A stretch of DNA of 64,000 bases from Prionace glauca (Eukaryota; Chordata; Chondrichthyes; Carcharhiniformes; Carcharhinidae), in NCBI GenBank assembly GCA_037974335.1, contig CM075760.1:45657138-45721137 (forward strand), in the 5' to 3' direction. The first letter of the stretch is position 1. Each line of letters opens with the position of its first letter. This document shows, piece by piece, positions 9,097 to 18,377 of the stretch. The notes below the pieces were generated by a model. The model saw only the letters and a program-made list of their open reading frames with translations. It was not told the DNA's origin and made no database searches. Both the position numbers and the translations under genes were made by a program.

Positions 9097-12000
9097 TCAG
9101 CTCCACCTTCCCGCCCTCTCCCCATAACCCTTAATCCCCTCTCTTATCAAAAACCCATCAACCCGTTTCTTAAAAATATTTAGTGAGGCAGCCTCCACCA
9201 CTTCAACGGGCAGAGAATTCCAGAGATTCACCACCCTTTGAGTGAAGAAGTTCCTCCTCAACTCTGTTCTAAACCGCCCCCCCTTTATCTTGAGGCTGTG
9301 CCCCCTAGTCCTACTGTCTTTTTTGAGCGGGAACAGTCTCTCCACCTCTATCCTATCCATCCCATTCATCATCTTATACGTCTCAATGAGATCTCCCCTC
9401 ATTCTTCTAAACTCTAACGAGTACAAGCCTAGTTTATTCAGCCTCTCCTCATAGCTCAATCCCCTCAACTCCGGTATCAGCCGAGTAAACCTCCTCTGCA
9501 CTCCCTCCAGGGCCAAAACATCCTTGCGCAGGTGCGGCGCCCAAAACTGCACACAGTACTCCAGCTGCGGCCTCACCAATGCCCTATACAGCTGCAGCAA
9601 GACCTCCCTACTTTTATATTCAATCCCCTTCGCTATGAAGGCCAGCATCCCATTCGCCTTCCTGACCACCTGCTGCACCTGCAAGCTGGGTTTTTGCGAC
9701 TCATGCACAAGGACCCCGAGGTCCCTCTGCACCGTCGCCTGCTGCAGTTTTTCGCCCCGTAAGTAATAGTCCTTCCTACCATTCCTCCTACCAAAGTGGA
9801 CCACCTCACACTTGCCAACATTGAATTCCATTTGCCATTTCCTGGCCCATTCGCCCAGCCTATCTAGATCCTTCTGCAGACTCTCCACACCCTCCGCACA
9901 ATTTGCCTTTCCCCCAATCTTGGTGTCATCAGCAAATTTCGACACCCTGCACTCGGTTCCCTCCTCCAGATCATCTATATAAATGGTAAATAGCTGAGGC
10001 CCCAGCACCGACCCCTGGGGCACCCCACTAGTCACCAACCGCCAATCCGAATAGCATCCATTGACCCCCACTCTCTGCCTCCTATTTGACAACCAATCCT
10101 CTATCCACGCTAACACCCTACCCCCAACTCCATGTCCCCTGACCTTCTGCAATAACCTCTTGTGAGGTACCTTGTCAAACGCCTTCTGAAAATCCAGAAA
10201 GACCACATCCACCGGCTCTCCTCCATCCACTGCCCTAGACACATCCTCATAGAACTCCAGTAAATTTGTCAGACACGACTTCCCTTTAATGAAACCGTGT
10301 TGCGTCCGCCCTATCAAGCAATTCCCCTCAAGATGCCTCGCTATTTCCTCCTTAATGACGGTTTCTAACATTTTACCTACCACAGACGTTAAACTAACCG
10401 GCCTATAATTCCCCGCCTTTTGCCTGGCACCCTTCTTAAACAACGGCGTAACATTAGCCGTTTTCCAATCTTCCGGCACTTCCCCGGAATCCAGCGACGT
10501 CTGGAAAATAACCACCAAGGCATCCACTATCACCTCCGCCATTTCTTTCAGAACCCTCGGATGCATTCCATCCGGTCCTGGGGACTTGTCCACAATCAGC
10601 CCCTCCAGTCTGTCGAGCACCACCTCTCTAGTAACAGTAATGTCATTAAGACCCTCCATTCCTACCACCTTTCCATCGCTAACACCCGGCAAATTATTCA
10701 CGTCCTCCTCCGTGAAGACAGAAACAAAGAAGTTATTCAAGACCTTAGCCATATCCCTATCCCCTACCACTAGCTCCCCTTTCTCATCCTCTAAAGGACC
10801 AACGTTTATCCTAGCCAGCCTCTTCCTTTTTATATATTTATAAAAACTCTTGCTATCCTTTTTTATATTAAGTGCTAGCCCAGCCTCATAGCTTCTCCTA
10901 CCCTCCTTTATCAATTTCTTTGTCAATCTTTGTTGACATTTAAACCTTTCCCAATCCTCTTCTCGCCCACTGCTCTTAGCTACTCTAAACTTCTCCGCTT
11001 TTAATTTAATACTTTCCTTCACCTCCTTCGTTATCCACGGCTTATTACCTCTCCTCCTACTGTCCTTTTTAACCATCGGAATAAATTTCTGCTGAGCACC
11101 AAGAAAGATCTCCTTAAATATCCTCCACTGCTCCTCAGCAGACCTACCTTCCAACGCGTTCCCCCAGTCCACATTCGCCAATTCTTCTCTCATCCTACCA
11201 TACTCCCCTCTATTCAAACAAAGGACGCGTGTCTGGGAACCCACTTTCTCCTCCTCCATCTGCACCAGAAACTCCACCATACAATGATCACTCTCTCCAA
11301 GAGGATCCTTCACCGCAAGGTCCCTAATTCTACCCGCCTCATTACATAGCACCAGATCCAAGATAGCTCGCTCCCTCGTCGGCTCCAACACACACTGTTC
11401 AAGGAAATTATCCCGGCAGCATTCCAAGAACTCCTCCTCGAGCCCACCGTGTCCAACATGGGTCGACCAATCAATATGCAGATTGAAATCTCCCATAACT
11501 ACTGCCGTCCCATTCCTGCACGCTGCACTTATTTGCGCGTTAACAGCCCGCCCCACCTCCAGATCATTATTCGGGGGCCTATAGACGACACCCACTAGCG
11601 TCTTCCTCCCTTTTCTGTTCCTAATCTCCACCCACAACGATTCCACTTTCTGCTCCTTGGCTCCGATATCATCCCTTGCTACCACCTTGATACTATCCTT
11701 AATCAGCAGAGCTACTCCACCCCCTCTTTCCTCCTGCCTATCCTTCCTGAACACTTGATAACCCTGTACATTCATCTCCCAGTCCCTGTCACCTTGCAGC
11801 CACGTCTCTGTAATGGCCACCAGATCGTATCCATTTGTGTCGATCTGCGCCATCAGCTCATCCATTTTATTCCGAATGCTTCGTGCATTCAGATAAAGCG
11901 CTTTCATCCCAGCCTTCACCTGGACCCTACTTGCCGTAACGCCACCAATTGGGACATCCTTTGCCTCTTCCCTTACCTGTACCCTATCCTTAACTTTAGA

Positions 12001-12141
12001 CCTCATAGCGTCACCTACCCTCGCACCCTCCCCCCCCCTAATTAGTTTAAAGCCTTGTCTACAGTCCTCTTTACTCGATTCGCCAGCACTCTGGTCCCAG
12101 CATGATTCAGACCAACCCCATCCTGCCCGAACAGGTCCCAC
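9097..12141 (-). CDS. CR1 ORF2: endonuclease and reverse transcriptase
   Basis: 1014 residues from the first Met. An APE-type endonuclease runs from LYLNARSIRNK near residue 81 through ITETWL near 113, the GVVYRPPN block and GDFN at 217-220, to SDH at 284-286. The reverse transcriptase has NYRPVSLTSVVGK near 585, HGFIKGKSCL near 620, DVVFLDFQKAFDKVPH near 650, SGVPQGSVLGPQL near 700 and catalytic FADD at 736-739. A CR1 carboxy-terminal region follows to GERAGRWS. The frame overlaps the end of ORF1 by 100 nt. An alternative start, Met46 at 12006, lies 36 nt past the ORF1 stop and would leave the endonuclease whole; which start is used cannot be decided here. The protein would nick DNA and copy the element RNA at the nick in the nucleus. 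Confidence 0.92.
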   Translation of the reverse strand: MGPVRAGWGWSESCWDQSAGESSKEDCRQGFKLIRGGEGARVGDAMRSKVKDRVQVREEAKDVPIGGVTASRVQVKAGMKALYLNARSIRNKMDELMAQIDTNGYDLVAITETWLQGDRDWEMNVQGYQVFRKDRQEERGGGVALLIKDSIKVVARDDIGAKEQKVESLWVEIRNRKGRKTLVGVVYRPPNNDLEVGRAVNAQISAACRNGTAVVMGDFNLHIDWSTHVGHGGLEEEFLECCRDNFLEQCVLEPTRERAILDLVLCNEAGRIRDLAVKDPLGESDHCMVEFLVQMEEEKVGSQTRVLCLNRGEYGRMREELANVDWGNALEGRSAEEQWRIFKEIFLGAQQKFIPMVKKDSRRRGNKPWITKEVKESIKLKAEKFRVAKSSGREEDWERFKCQQRLTKKLIKEGRRSYEAGLALNIKKDSKSFYKYIKRKRLARINVGPLEDEKGELVVGDRDMAKVLNNFFVSVFTEEDVNNLPGVSDGKVVGMEGLNDITVTREVVLDRLEGLIVDKSPGPDGMHPRVLKEMAEVIVDALVVIFQTSLDSGEVPEDWKTANVTPLFKKGARQKAGNYRPVSLTSVVGKMLETVIKEEIARHLEGNCLIGRTQHGFIKGKSCLTNLLEFYEDVSRAVDGGEPVDVVFLDFQKAFDKVPHKRLLQKVRGHGVGGRVLAWIEDWLSNRRQRVGVNGCYSDWRLVTSGVPQGSVLGPQLFTIYIDDLEEGTECRVSKFADDTKIGGKANCAEGVESLQKDLDRLGEWARKWQMEFNVGKCEVVHFGRRNGRKDYYLRGEKLQQATVQRDLGVLVHESQKPSLQVQQVVRKANGMLAFIAKGIEYKSREVLLQLYRALVRPQLEYCVQFWAPHLRKDVLALEGVQRRFTRLIPELRGLSYEERLNKLGLYSLEFRRMRGDLIETYKMMNGMDRIEVERLFPLKKDSRTRGHSLKIKGGRFRTELRRNFFTQRVVNLWNSLPVEVVEAASLNIFKKRVDGFLIREGIKGYGERAGRWS

Positions 12142-12941
12142 CTACCCCAATACTGGTGCCAATGCCCCATAAATTCGAACCCATTCCTCCCACACCAATC
12201 CCTGAGCCACCCATTTACTTCCTTTATCCTATCAACCCTACACCCGTCTGCCCTCGGTTCAGGCAGTAGCCCAGAGATAACCACCTTGTCGGTTCTATTT
12301 TTTAATTCCATTCCCAGCTTCTCATACTCCCTTCCCAGATCCTCAGTCCGCATTTTGCCTACGTCGCCGGCACCCACATGTACTACAACGACTGGGTTCT
12401 CACCCTCCCACTCCAGATTCCTCTGCAGCCCAGATGTGACATCCTGTACCCGAGCATCAGGCAGACAACACACCCTTCTGTGCACTTTGTCATTGTGACA
12501 AAGGACAGTGTCAATACCCTTCACCCCACTATCCCCAATCACTACTACGTTCCTTTTCCCCTTCTCTTTGCCTATGTCCTGCTGCATCACTGTACCGTGT
12601 GCAGTTTGCTCACCAACCTCTCTTGCCTCGTCCTCTTCCAGACTGGAAGCAAGAACCTCAAACCTGTTACGCAGGTTAAGAGGCTGAGGCCTCCTCTCCT
12701 CACCCCCCTTCCTCCTCCCAGCAGCCCCCTTTTGTCCCTGACCCTTAGATTTAGCCAGTCTAGGGGCACCCTCTCTCCCCCTGATGAGCCTCAGTGTCTG
12801 TAGCTCAGAGGCCAGCTCATCCACCTTGAGCTGGAGCTCCTCCAGCAACCTGCATTTACTGCAGACATGGTCACTGGGAAGGACCCTGGGGTCCACCAGT
12901 TCCCACATCATACAGAAACCACACATCACATGCCCCTCCAT
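12042..12941 (-). CDS. CR1 ORF1: Cys-cluster and SGNH esterase protein
   Basis: 299 residues. An amino-terminal zinc-binding cluster (C7, C10, C27, C30) is followed by a heptad-like stretch rich in Leu and Glu (about 31-53), likely a coiled coil. A basic, low-complexity linker comes next. The carboxy half is an SGNH-hydrolase fold: VVVIGDSGVKG near 132 with the GDS nucleophile serine, VVVHVGAGD near 186, and DGVGLNHAG near 273 supplying the catalytic Asp and His region. The usual Asn of block III appears as Asp here, so activity is uncertain. CR1 ORF1 proteins of this layout are known; they are thought to bind element RNA and perhaps membranes. The start is the first Met after the 5' leader. 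Confidence 0.88.
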   Translation of the reverse strand: MEGHVMCGFCMMWELVDPRVLPSDHVCSKCRLLEELQLKVDELASELQTLRLIRGREGAPRLAKSKGQGQKGAAGRRKGGEERRPQPLNLRNRFEVLASSLEEDEAREVGEQTAHGTVMQQDIGKEKGKRNVVVIGDSGVKGIDTVLCHNDKVHRRVCCLPDARVQDVTSGLQRNLEWEGENPVVVVHVGAGDVGKMRTEDLGREYEKLGMELKNRTDKVVISGLLPEPRADGCRVDRIKEVNGWLRDWCGRNGFEFMGHWHQYWGRWDLFGQDGVGLNHAGTRVLANRVKRTVDKALN

Positions 12942-13189
12942 TATTCACTGTAATTTTTATGTGAAAAAATTTTTTCCTTGTTTCTTGCTGTAGTAGTAAT
13001 GGGGAAAAAAAAAAATTTTTTTTTTTTTTCCTTGTTTTTTTTTCAAACGAACTCACCTGTCCTTTTTTCCCTCCAGCCCTTTTTGATATTAAGCCCTATT
13101 AGCTCACTCTGCTTCCCTCTCACTCCACTGCCCGCTCAGACGCTGCCCGCTTCCTACACCAGGCCTCCTTTTAAACCTAGCGCTGATTA

Positions 13190-13787
13190 GAAGCAGGCTC
13201 GTCCACAACTCGTTCTAAACTAGCAGTAAAGACAATAAAATAAATGCTTTAAACAGTTCTACAAAGAACAAAGTGCTTTAAACTTATTTTAAACAGGTTT
13301 TTAACAGGTAAATTCTTAGCTCTCTCTCTCTCTGCTCAGCAAACAGTGAAAGGCTTCACCGTGTGGCCCTGATAATTAATTTAAATTAAAGCAGCTTCGT
13401 CCACAACTCGTTCTAAACTAGCAGTAAAGACAATAAAATAAATGCTTTAAACAGTTCTGCAAAGAACAAAGTGCTTTAAACTTATTTTAAACAGGTTTTT
13501 AACAGGTAAATTCTTAGCTCTCTCTCTCTCTGCTCAGCAAACAGTGAAAGGCTTCACCGTGTGGCCCTGATAATTAATTTAAATTAAAGCAGGCTCGTCC
13601 ACAACTCGTTCTAAACTAGCAGTAAAGACAATAAAATAAATGCTTTAAACAGTTCTACAAAGAACAAAGTGCTTTAAACTTATTTTAAACAGGTTTTTAA
13701 CAGGTAAATTCTTAGCTCTCTCTCTCTCTGCTCAGCAAACAGTGAAAGGCTTCACCGTGTGGCCCTAATAATTAATTTAAATTATAA
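13190..13787 (-). repeat. Three 198-bp 5' monomers of CR1
   Basis: The text cgtccacaactcgttctaaac recurs with starts at 13200, 13398 and 13596, exactly 198 bp apart. Units are near-identical and include a CT-run and gctttaaacagttct. They lie at the 5' end of the full-length CR1. The deleted copy at 32278-33290 has two such units. By analogy with mouse L1 monomers they may carry the element promoter; this is inference. Confidence 0.85.
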
Positions 13788-13837
13788 ACTTAAACTGCAG
13801 GTCTGGGTGCTGCTGTGACAATGCATCCTCTTGTTTA

Positions 13838-14932
13838 AACACTCTGCAATGCTGAGACTGGGGAGAGGAGTGAACAACAGGGAGCAGCATTGCAGCTTCT
13901 CTCCCCCCATTGAAACTGGGATTGTTGCTCCATCTGCTGCACCATCCCCACCACATCCACTGGGGGGCAATCTGGACAATGGGCTGCAGGCAGACCTCAC
14001 TGCGCCTGCGCCACAATCACTCACCGCCGGCGGCGGCCATTTGCGTTGCCAGGGGAGACGGACGGCGGCCATCTTGTGTTGCCAGGGGAGACGGCCGGCG
14101 TCCATCTTGCGTTGCCAGGGGAGACGGCGTCCCACTCGCTGCACTCTGGGGGAATTCACCTCCCGCACATGCGCCCAGGGAGTTACATTTTAATCTTTTA
14201 ATATTTTGAATCTTGATGATTATTATTCACATCCTCACCCGTCAGACTTTCGGTTCCTTCTCCATTCGGGAAAATCGTTTCTGTTTTTTATTCCGTCTGT
14301 TTTTAAATCACTCCCGCGCGGTGCGCTCTGGGAAAATAGTACAGCACATGCGCGGTTCCGCCACCTGCCTCTTTATAAAAATATGTATTTTATTTAATTT
14401 TAATTCCGCTCCGGGCGGGATTTCCGGGTGGGAATTTCTCTCACTTTCTACATTTCTGAACCGTCGCTTATTACTCGACGGGGGGGGAAGGGCTGATGGT
14501 GACGTCACGGAAACATGGCGGCTGTCCCCGCCTCTTTTCAGGACCCGGATGTTCCGCCAACGAGCAGCGGCCGGACCGGAGTGGGCAAGAGGTGACACTG
14601 GGAGGAGCAGCGCCCTGACGTGTTACAGCGACCCCCGGTGGTCAGGAAGGGAAATAGCAGCAGCGCAGTCTCTGCCCAAAGGCTTCCCCAGTTCAGCTGC
14701 TCAGAGACACCGGGAACCTCTTCAAATGGAAACTTCAGTTTTTCACATTCACCCCCTGTGTTCAGTGATTGTTTAATAGACAACCTCTGTAGGGAAATCA
14801 GAAACAACTTTTTCACATTAAAGAGGATGGGAATCTGAACCATTCTGCTGAAAAAGCTCTACTCGCCCTGAAATTTCAATTGAAATGTTCAAGATGAGAA
14901 TTTATAGATACAAGTCATGTTGTATGTGGAAT
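13838..14932. promoter_or_regulatory. CpG-rich promoter module, copy A
   Basis: This CpG-rich stretch is repeated in inverted orientation at 53998-55117. It contains three 33-bp-spaced units (X-box-like GTTGCCAGGGGAGAC at 14045, 14078 and 14111) alternating with GCGGCCATCTTG, which fits a YY1 site. A perfect CRE (TGACGTCA) lies at 14500-14507, followed by aaacatggcggc. The right part (14640-14932) encodes no convincing protein. It looks like a divergent promoter with its first exons, but no gene body is recognisable on either side. Confidence 0.6.
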
Positions 14933-15069
14933 GCTCATGATGCCACAATAAGATCAGTACAGACACCTCACAGGGTTGTGTGAGTGGAGAAGATATCAGA
15001 GATGGACTGGTTAAATATAGAGCTACAGAGTCTGAGGCTCAGTTTTGGGTAAAGAAAAATGGCAGTATA

Positions 15070-15350
15070 AAGAACAGAGAAAGTTACAGCACAGGGACAT
15101 GCCCTTCGGCCCTTCAAACCTTCACTGACCATGCTGCCCGACTCATCTAAAACCCCCTATCCTTCCGGGACCATATCCCTCTATTCCCATCCTATTTATG
15201 TATTTGTTAAGTGACTTAAAATTCACAACTGCATTCGCTTCTACTATCTCTCCCCGGCAGCGAGTTCCAGGAACCCCCTACTCTCTGTGCAAAAAATCTG
15301 TCATGTCCATCTCTTTAAACCTTGCCCCTTGCACCTGAAAGCATACCTTC
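15070..15350 (-). mobile_element. CR1-like LINE 3' fragment
   Basis: Plus text acagcacagggacatgccct marks the 3' end of a CR1-like element read on minus. Upstream blocks give residues like GARFKEMDMTDFLH. The rest is truncated at about 15350. Confidence 0.65.
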
Positions 15351-15740
15351 ATCGGCCGGGCCATTTTGTTTCTGAACATTATCTGAATCTCGATGTTACA
15401 CCCATAGTATCTTCGCTCTGGCCTCGGCCTCAAATGCTTTGTGTCAAATAAGAAATGATAAATTGTTTGATGCATTGCCAGGAAAGAAACTTTCCTATTT
15501 TGACACCTGCACATATCAGCAAGTCATCCAATCTACAAGACAATTTAATAGGTTTAGGTGCAGACTAACATAGTTAATCACCATCTGAAACATGCTAGGG
15601 TGAAGGAAGTCTGTATGTTTTCAGTTTGGTGCTGAATATTATCAGAATCTCGATATTACAGTCATATTATCTTTGCACTGACCTCAGCTTGAAATGCTTT
15701 CTCCAAATCAGAAATGCTGATTTTTATGGAAAAAAATGAC
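15351..15740. repeat. Flank of a tRNA-Val duplication unit, two diverged pieces
   Basis: Two related pieces (about 15375-15460 and 15645-15720) share tctgaatctcgat-type text followed by gcctcaaatgcttt. The same block lies beyond the 3' end of tRNA-Val at 20945 (about 21045-21290) and of tRNA-Val at 37711 (about 37390-37700, inverted). No tRNA is present at this copy. The 15740-16010 stretch is AT-rich with nothing recognised. Confidence 0.5.
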
Positions 15741-16013
15741 AAAATTGTGTAAATTCACAAAGACATGTTTAATTTTGTCCAAAATGTATTTGAGGTTAGC
15801 ATTTATTTAATATCCTAATCTTATTGAAGGTTTTTTTTTTCGACAAAAACTTAAAATTGTCGGTTGCTGTTCATTAGCAATTTCCGAATATTACTTTCTC
15901 CAGAGAAGCTGAAAATATGCTTGGCAGCATTTGTCTGAATAAGTATAAAGCTGTTAAATACCTATTTCATCGAAAGTAACAAGGAATTTGTGAACGCCTT
16001 TTAAAGGTGTGTC

Positions 16014-16075
16014 CTGAGCTAACCAGGAGTCTTCTGAGTGATAGTCAGACGCGTTATCCATTGCGCCACTAGCCT
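16014..16075 (-). tRNA. tRNA-Arg pseudogene
   Basis: The 5' half gtggcgcaatggataacgcg equals that of tRNA-Arg(ACG) at 26425. The anticodon loop is changed and about 11 nt of the variable loop and T arm are missing, so it should not fold or charge normally. Confidence 0.65.
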
Positions 16076-16344
16076 GCATGTAAAAGTGGGATAGTTGTTA
16101 CATATTAGCTCGACGTTTCGAAAGTTTCAGGCAGAAACATTGTCAAAAAGTTTGTTTTTACTTGTGAGGAAAAGGTCCATTATTGAGATTGTCTTTATTC
16201 ATTTCCTATCATCCCTCATTGCCCTTGAATTGAGTAACAGCAGCTGAACGGGCTGGCAAATTCTCCTCTCGATTAGGACTTGGTGATAAACTTAAATGAA
16301 ACGCCCTTCAGCCAATCCATCATCTGTATTTGCAAATTAAAACA

Positions 16345-16416
16345 AGGTTCCACCGAGATTTGAATTCGGATCGCTGGATTCAGAATCCAGAATGCTCACC
16401 ATTACACCACAGAACC
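16345..16416 (-). tRNA. tRNA-Gln(CTG)
   Basis: 72 nt. The cloverleaf closes with acceptor GGTTCTG/TGGAACC (two G-U pairs) and anticodon CTG in GGATTCTGAATCC. The T stem has one mismatch (CCGAA/CTCGG), so efficiency is uncertain. A TTTT run follows within a few bases on the minus strand. It decodes CAG. Confidence 0.8.
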
Positions 16417-17477
16417 TAACACGTGGTGAAACTTGAAAATCGTGGATCAATACTTGTGCCAATTTGAACAGCAGGGAGATATATCAGTCCCGTTGCACAA
16501 TTATTCATATTTATATTTCCCTTGCTGGTTCCTCCTGTAATAGCGAGTAGGCTACTTTACACTGCATTAAATTTCACTGTAACTGACCACATTCAAACAC
16601 CAATGTTTGCATCGAACTGACATAAACCTTACTGCAGTAAATCCACTGAACAACATCAGCTTATCACAGCTCTGCTTTCATCATACTGGAAGCCAATGTG
16701 AAAATATAAACAATTTCAACTCTTAACAGACAGGAAGGAGTGTGTGAGTGCGGACAATTGGCGCTGTGCACATTCCTGTAATCAGTATCTGGGAGAATCA
16801 GGCAGATGGGATGCTGGTGGTTTCGAGGTTAGGATTCAGCGCTTTCAGATGTCGCAGACTGGCCTCGAGAAATGAAGATTTAATGCATTTTTTTAGGGTA
16901 AGATTAAAAACCTTTGGGGTTTTCCTTTATGCGACTTGCCAAGGACTTCTCATGCCTCCTCCTATCTCTCCTAAGCCCTATTTTTTTAACTCATTCCGAC
17001 CTAACTTGTAACCCTATATAGGTGTTATCAAGTGTAGAAAGTGGAAGTTTGTCCTGGTGTCGCACTGGGTACCAGCTTTGAAGAAATGTAGCAACTTAAA
17101 GCTTTTGCAGAATGGCATGATGCGTATTGTAGTGATATGGGGTGAGTGGAAGAGACAGTGTGAAAATGATTTGAATACGTTTTAAGCGTGTTTGGACTGA
17201 TATGGTGAAAGCAGAGGCAGATTTGGGAGAATGAGGCTGTGTGAGAGGGGGACTGTTGCAGAGTTCTTGTGTTTTGGAGGAAGGGTGAAAGTTTGAGATG
17301 CGGTTGTGAATGAAAGGAAGGTGTTGAACAGCATGAAAGGCTTCTGCGATGTTGCGTGTGAGATTTGAGTGAGAGCATTTGTGGGCATTTGGGGAACGAA
17401 AGGACAAAGTAAGGAAATTACAATGCTGTTGAGTGTGAAGGAAGAGGGAGCATGTGGGGGTAGCGCCAGTAAGAGCA
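16417..17477. other. No gene recognised
   Basis: The stretch holds only short frames. Text near 16738-16820 (cattcctgtaatcagtatctgg) recurs near 40890, so part of it belongs to the duplicated tRNA units. Nothing else is supported. Confidence 0.4.
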
Positions 17478-17548
17478 GCATTGGTGGTTCAGTGGTAGAA
17501 TTTTCGCTTCCCACGCGGGAGGCCCGGGTTCGATTCCCGGCCAATGCA
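17478..17548 (+). tRNA. tRNA-Gly(CCC)
   Basis: 71 nt. Acceptor GCATTGG/CCAATGC and T stem CCGGG/CCCGG pair perfectly. The loop TTCCCAC gives anticodon CCC, reading GGG. The body is very close to tRNA-Gly(GCC) at 29609, so the anticodon probably arose from a GCC gene by changes in the anticodon loop. No T-run of four occurs directly downstream. Confidence 0.88.
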
Positions 17549-17975
17549 AAGCTTCTTCTTTCTCCGTTTACACTGTATATTGAAGCGAATCTCCTGTCCA
17601 AATTGGGGGAAAATAAGGGAAACATTAAGTCTTGGAACTAAATCCTGAGGGAAATAGATCGCAATATTCGGAAGGAGGTGCAGTTGTGAATGGTGTTGAT
17701 GATTGAGTGGCAAGTGTTGGATCTTTAGGTTACGGGTGGTCAGTTCCCTTCCCTCCCGTTGAATTCCTGCCTATGATAAGAAACATGGATTCATTTTACC
17801 TGCCCGTTCATAGGAGAAACACACTACAGCAGTGCTGCAGGATCAACGGAACTAAAGAGACTTGTATAGAATTGTAAACAGTGCGGTCATGCTGCAGTTC
17901 TGGAACAGGTTTTCAGAAATAGAATTGTGGCCATTGACACACTAGTTTAGAATATATTTCACTGCTGCTGTTTCA
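17549..17975 (+). repeat. Duplicated tRNA-Asn 5' flank, copy A
   Basis: The stretch ends at tRNA-Asn 17976. It shares long text with 28317-28760 (inverted) and 39600-40040 (direct), for example gaattcct, cataggagaaa, ggatcaacg, gacttgtatagaattgta and ctgcagttctggaaca. The three copies show that whole tRNA units, not just tRNA genes, were duplicated. Confidence 0.75.
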
Positions 17976-18049
17976 GTCTCTGTGGCGCAATTGGTCAGCG
18001 CGTTCGGCTGTTAACCGAAAAGTTGGTGGTTCGAGACCACCCAGGGACG
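17976..18049 (+). tRNA. tRNA-Asn(GTT)
   Basis: 74 nt. Acceptor GTCTCTG/CAGGGAC closes with one G-U pair, the anticodon stem TCGGC/ACCGA is intact, and the anticodon is GTT. A TTTTT terminator follows at once. This is the only one of four Asn copies in the window with the standard anticodon. Confidence 0.92.
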
Positions 18050-18315
18050 GATTTTTGCTATTTTTCTCACTATCAGCATTCACGGGCAAACAATTGCCTG
18101 CATCAACTCATTGAAAAGTCTGGAACTACGAGAGAGAGTTTGGCAGTGTACAAGCTGAGACATTGTATATACCTCTGATTCTGTGTGTGCCCTTGTATCT
18201 TTCGAGTTACCAGGATCTCTATATGTCTGCGTCTGAATCTAGTGTGCCCCTGCATCTACATGTGTCCCTGAATCTGTGTATGCCCCCCTGTATCTCTGTA
18301 GGCTCCAATACCTGT

Positions 18316-18335
18316 GTGTGTGTGTGTGTTTGTGT

Positions 18336-18376
<41 letters not shown>
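18316..18376 (+). repeat. (TG)n microsatellite
   Basis: About 60 bp of TG dinucleotides with two short interruptions. The frames running through it are not genes. Confidence 0.95.

Positions 18377-18377
<1 letters not shown>

Larger units (their letters stand above)
9001..13787 (-). mobile_element. Full-length CR1-type LINE, both ORFs open
   Basis: About 4.8 kb. In minus-strand order: three 198-bp 5' monomers (13787-13190), a 250-nt leader containing an A/T-run near 13010, ORF1 (12941-12042), ORF2 (12141-9097), a UTR of about 95 nt and a TTCTTATG repeat tail at 9001-9020. Both frames are uninterrupted and the catalytic motifs are present, so it looks young and possibly still able to move. 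Related copies here are the internally deleted one at 32278 and truncated ones at 41975 and 43318. No clear target-site duplication was found. Confidence 0.9.

Noticed and set aside
12042-12941. Host esterase gene
   Set aside because: The SGNH domain follows a Cys cluster and precedes an endonuclease-reverse transcriptase frame, the known CR1 ORF1 layout.
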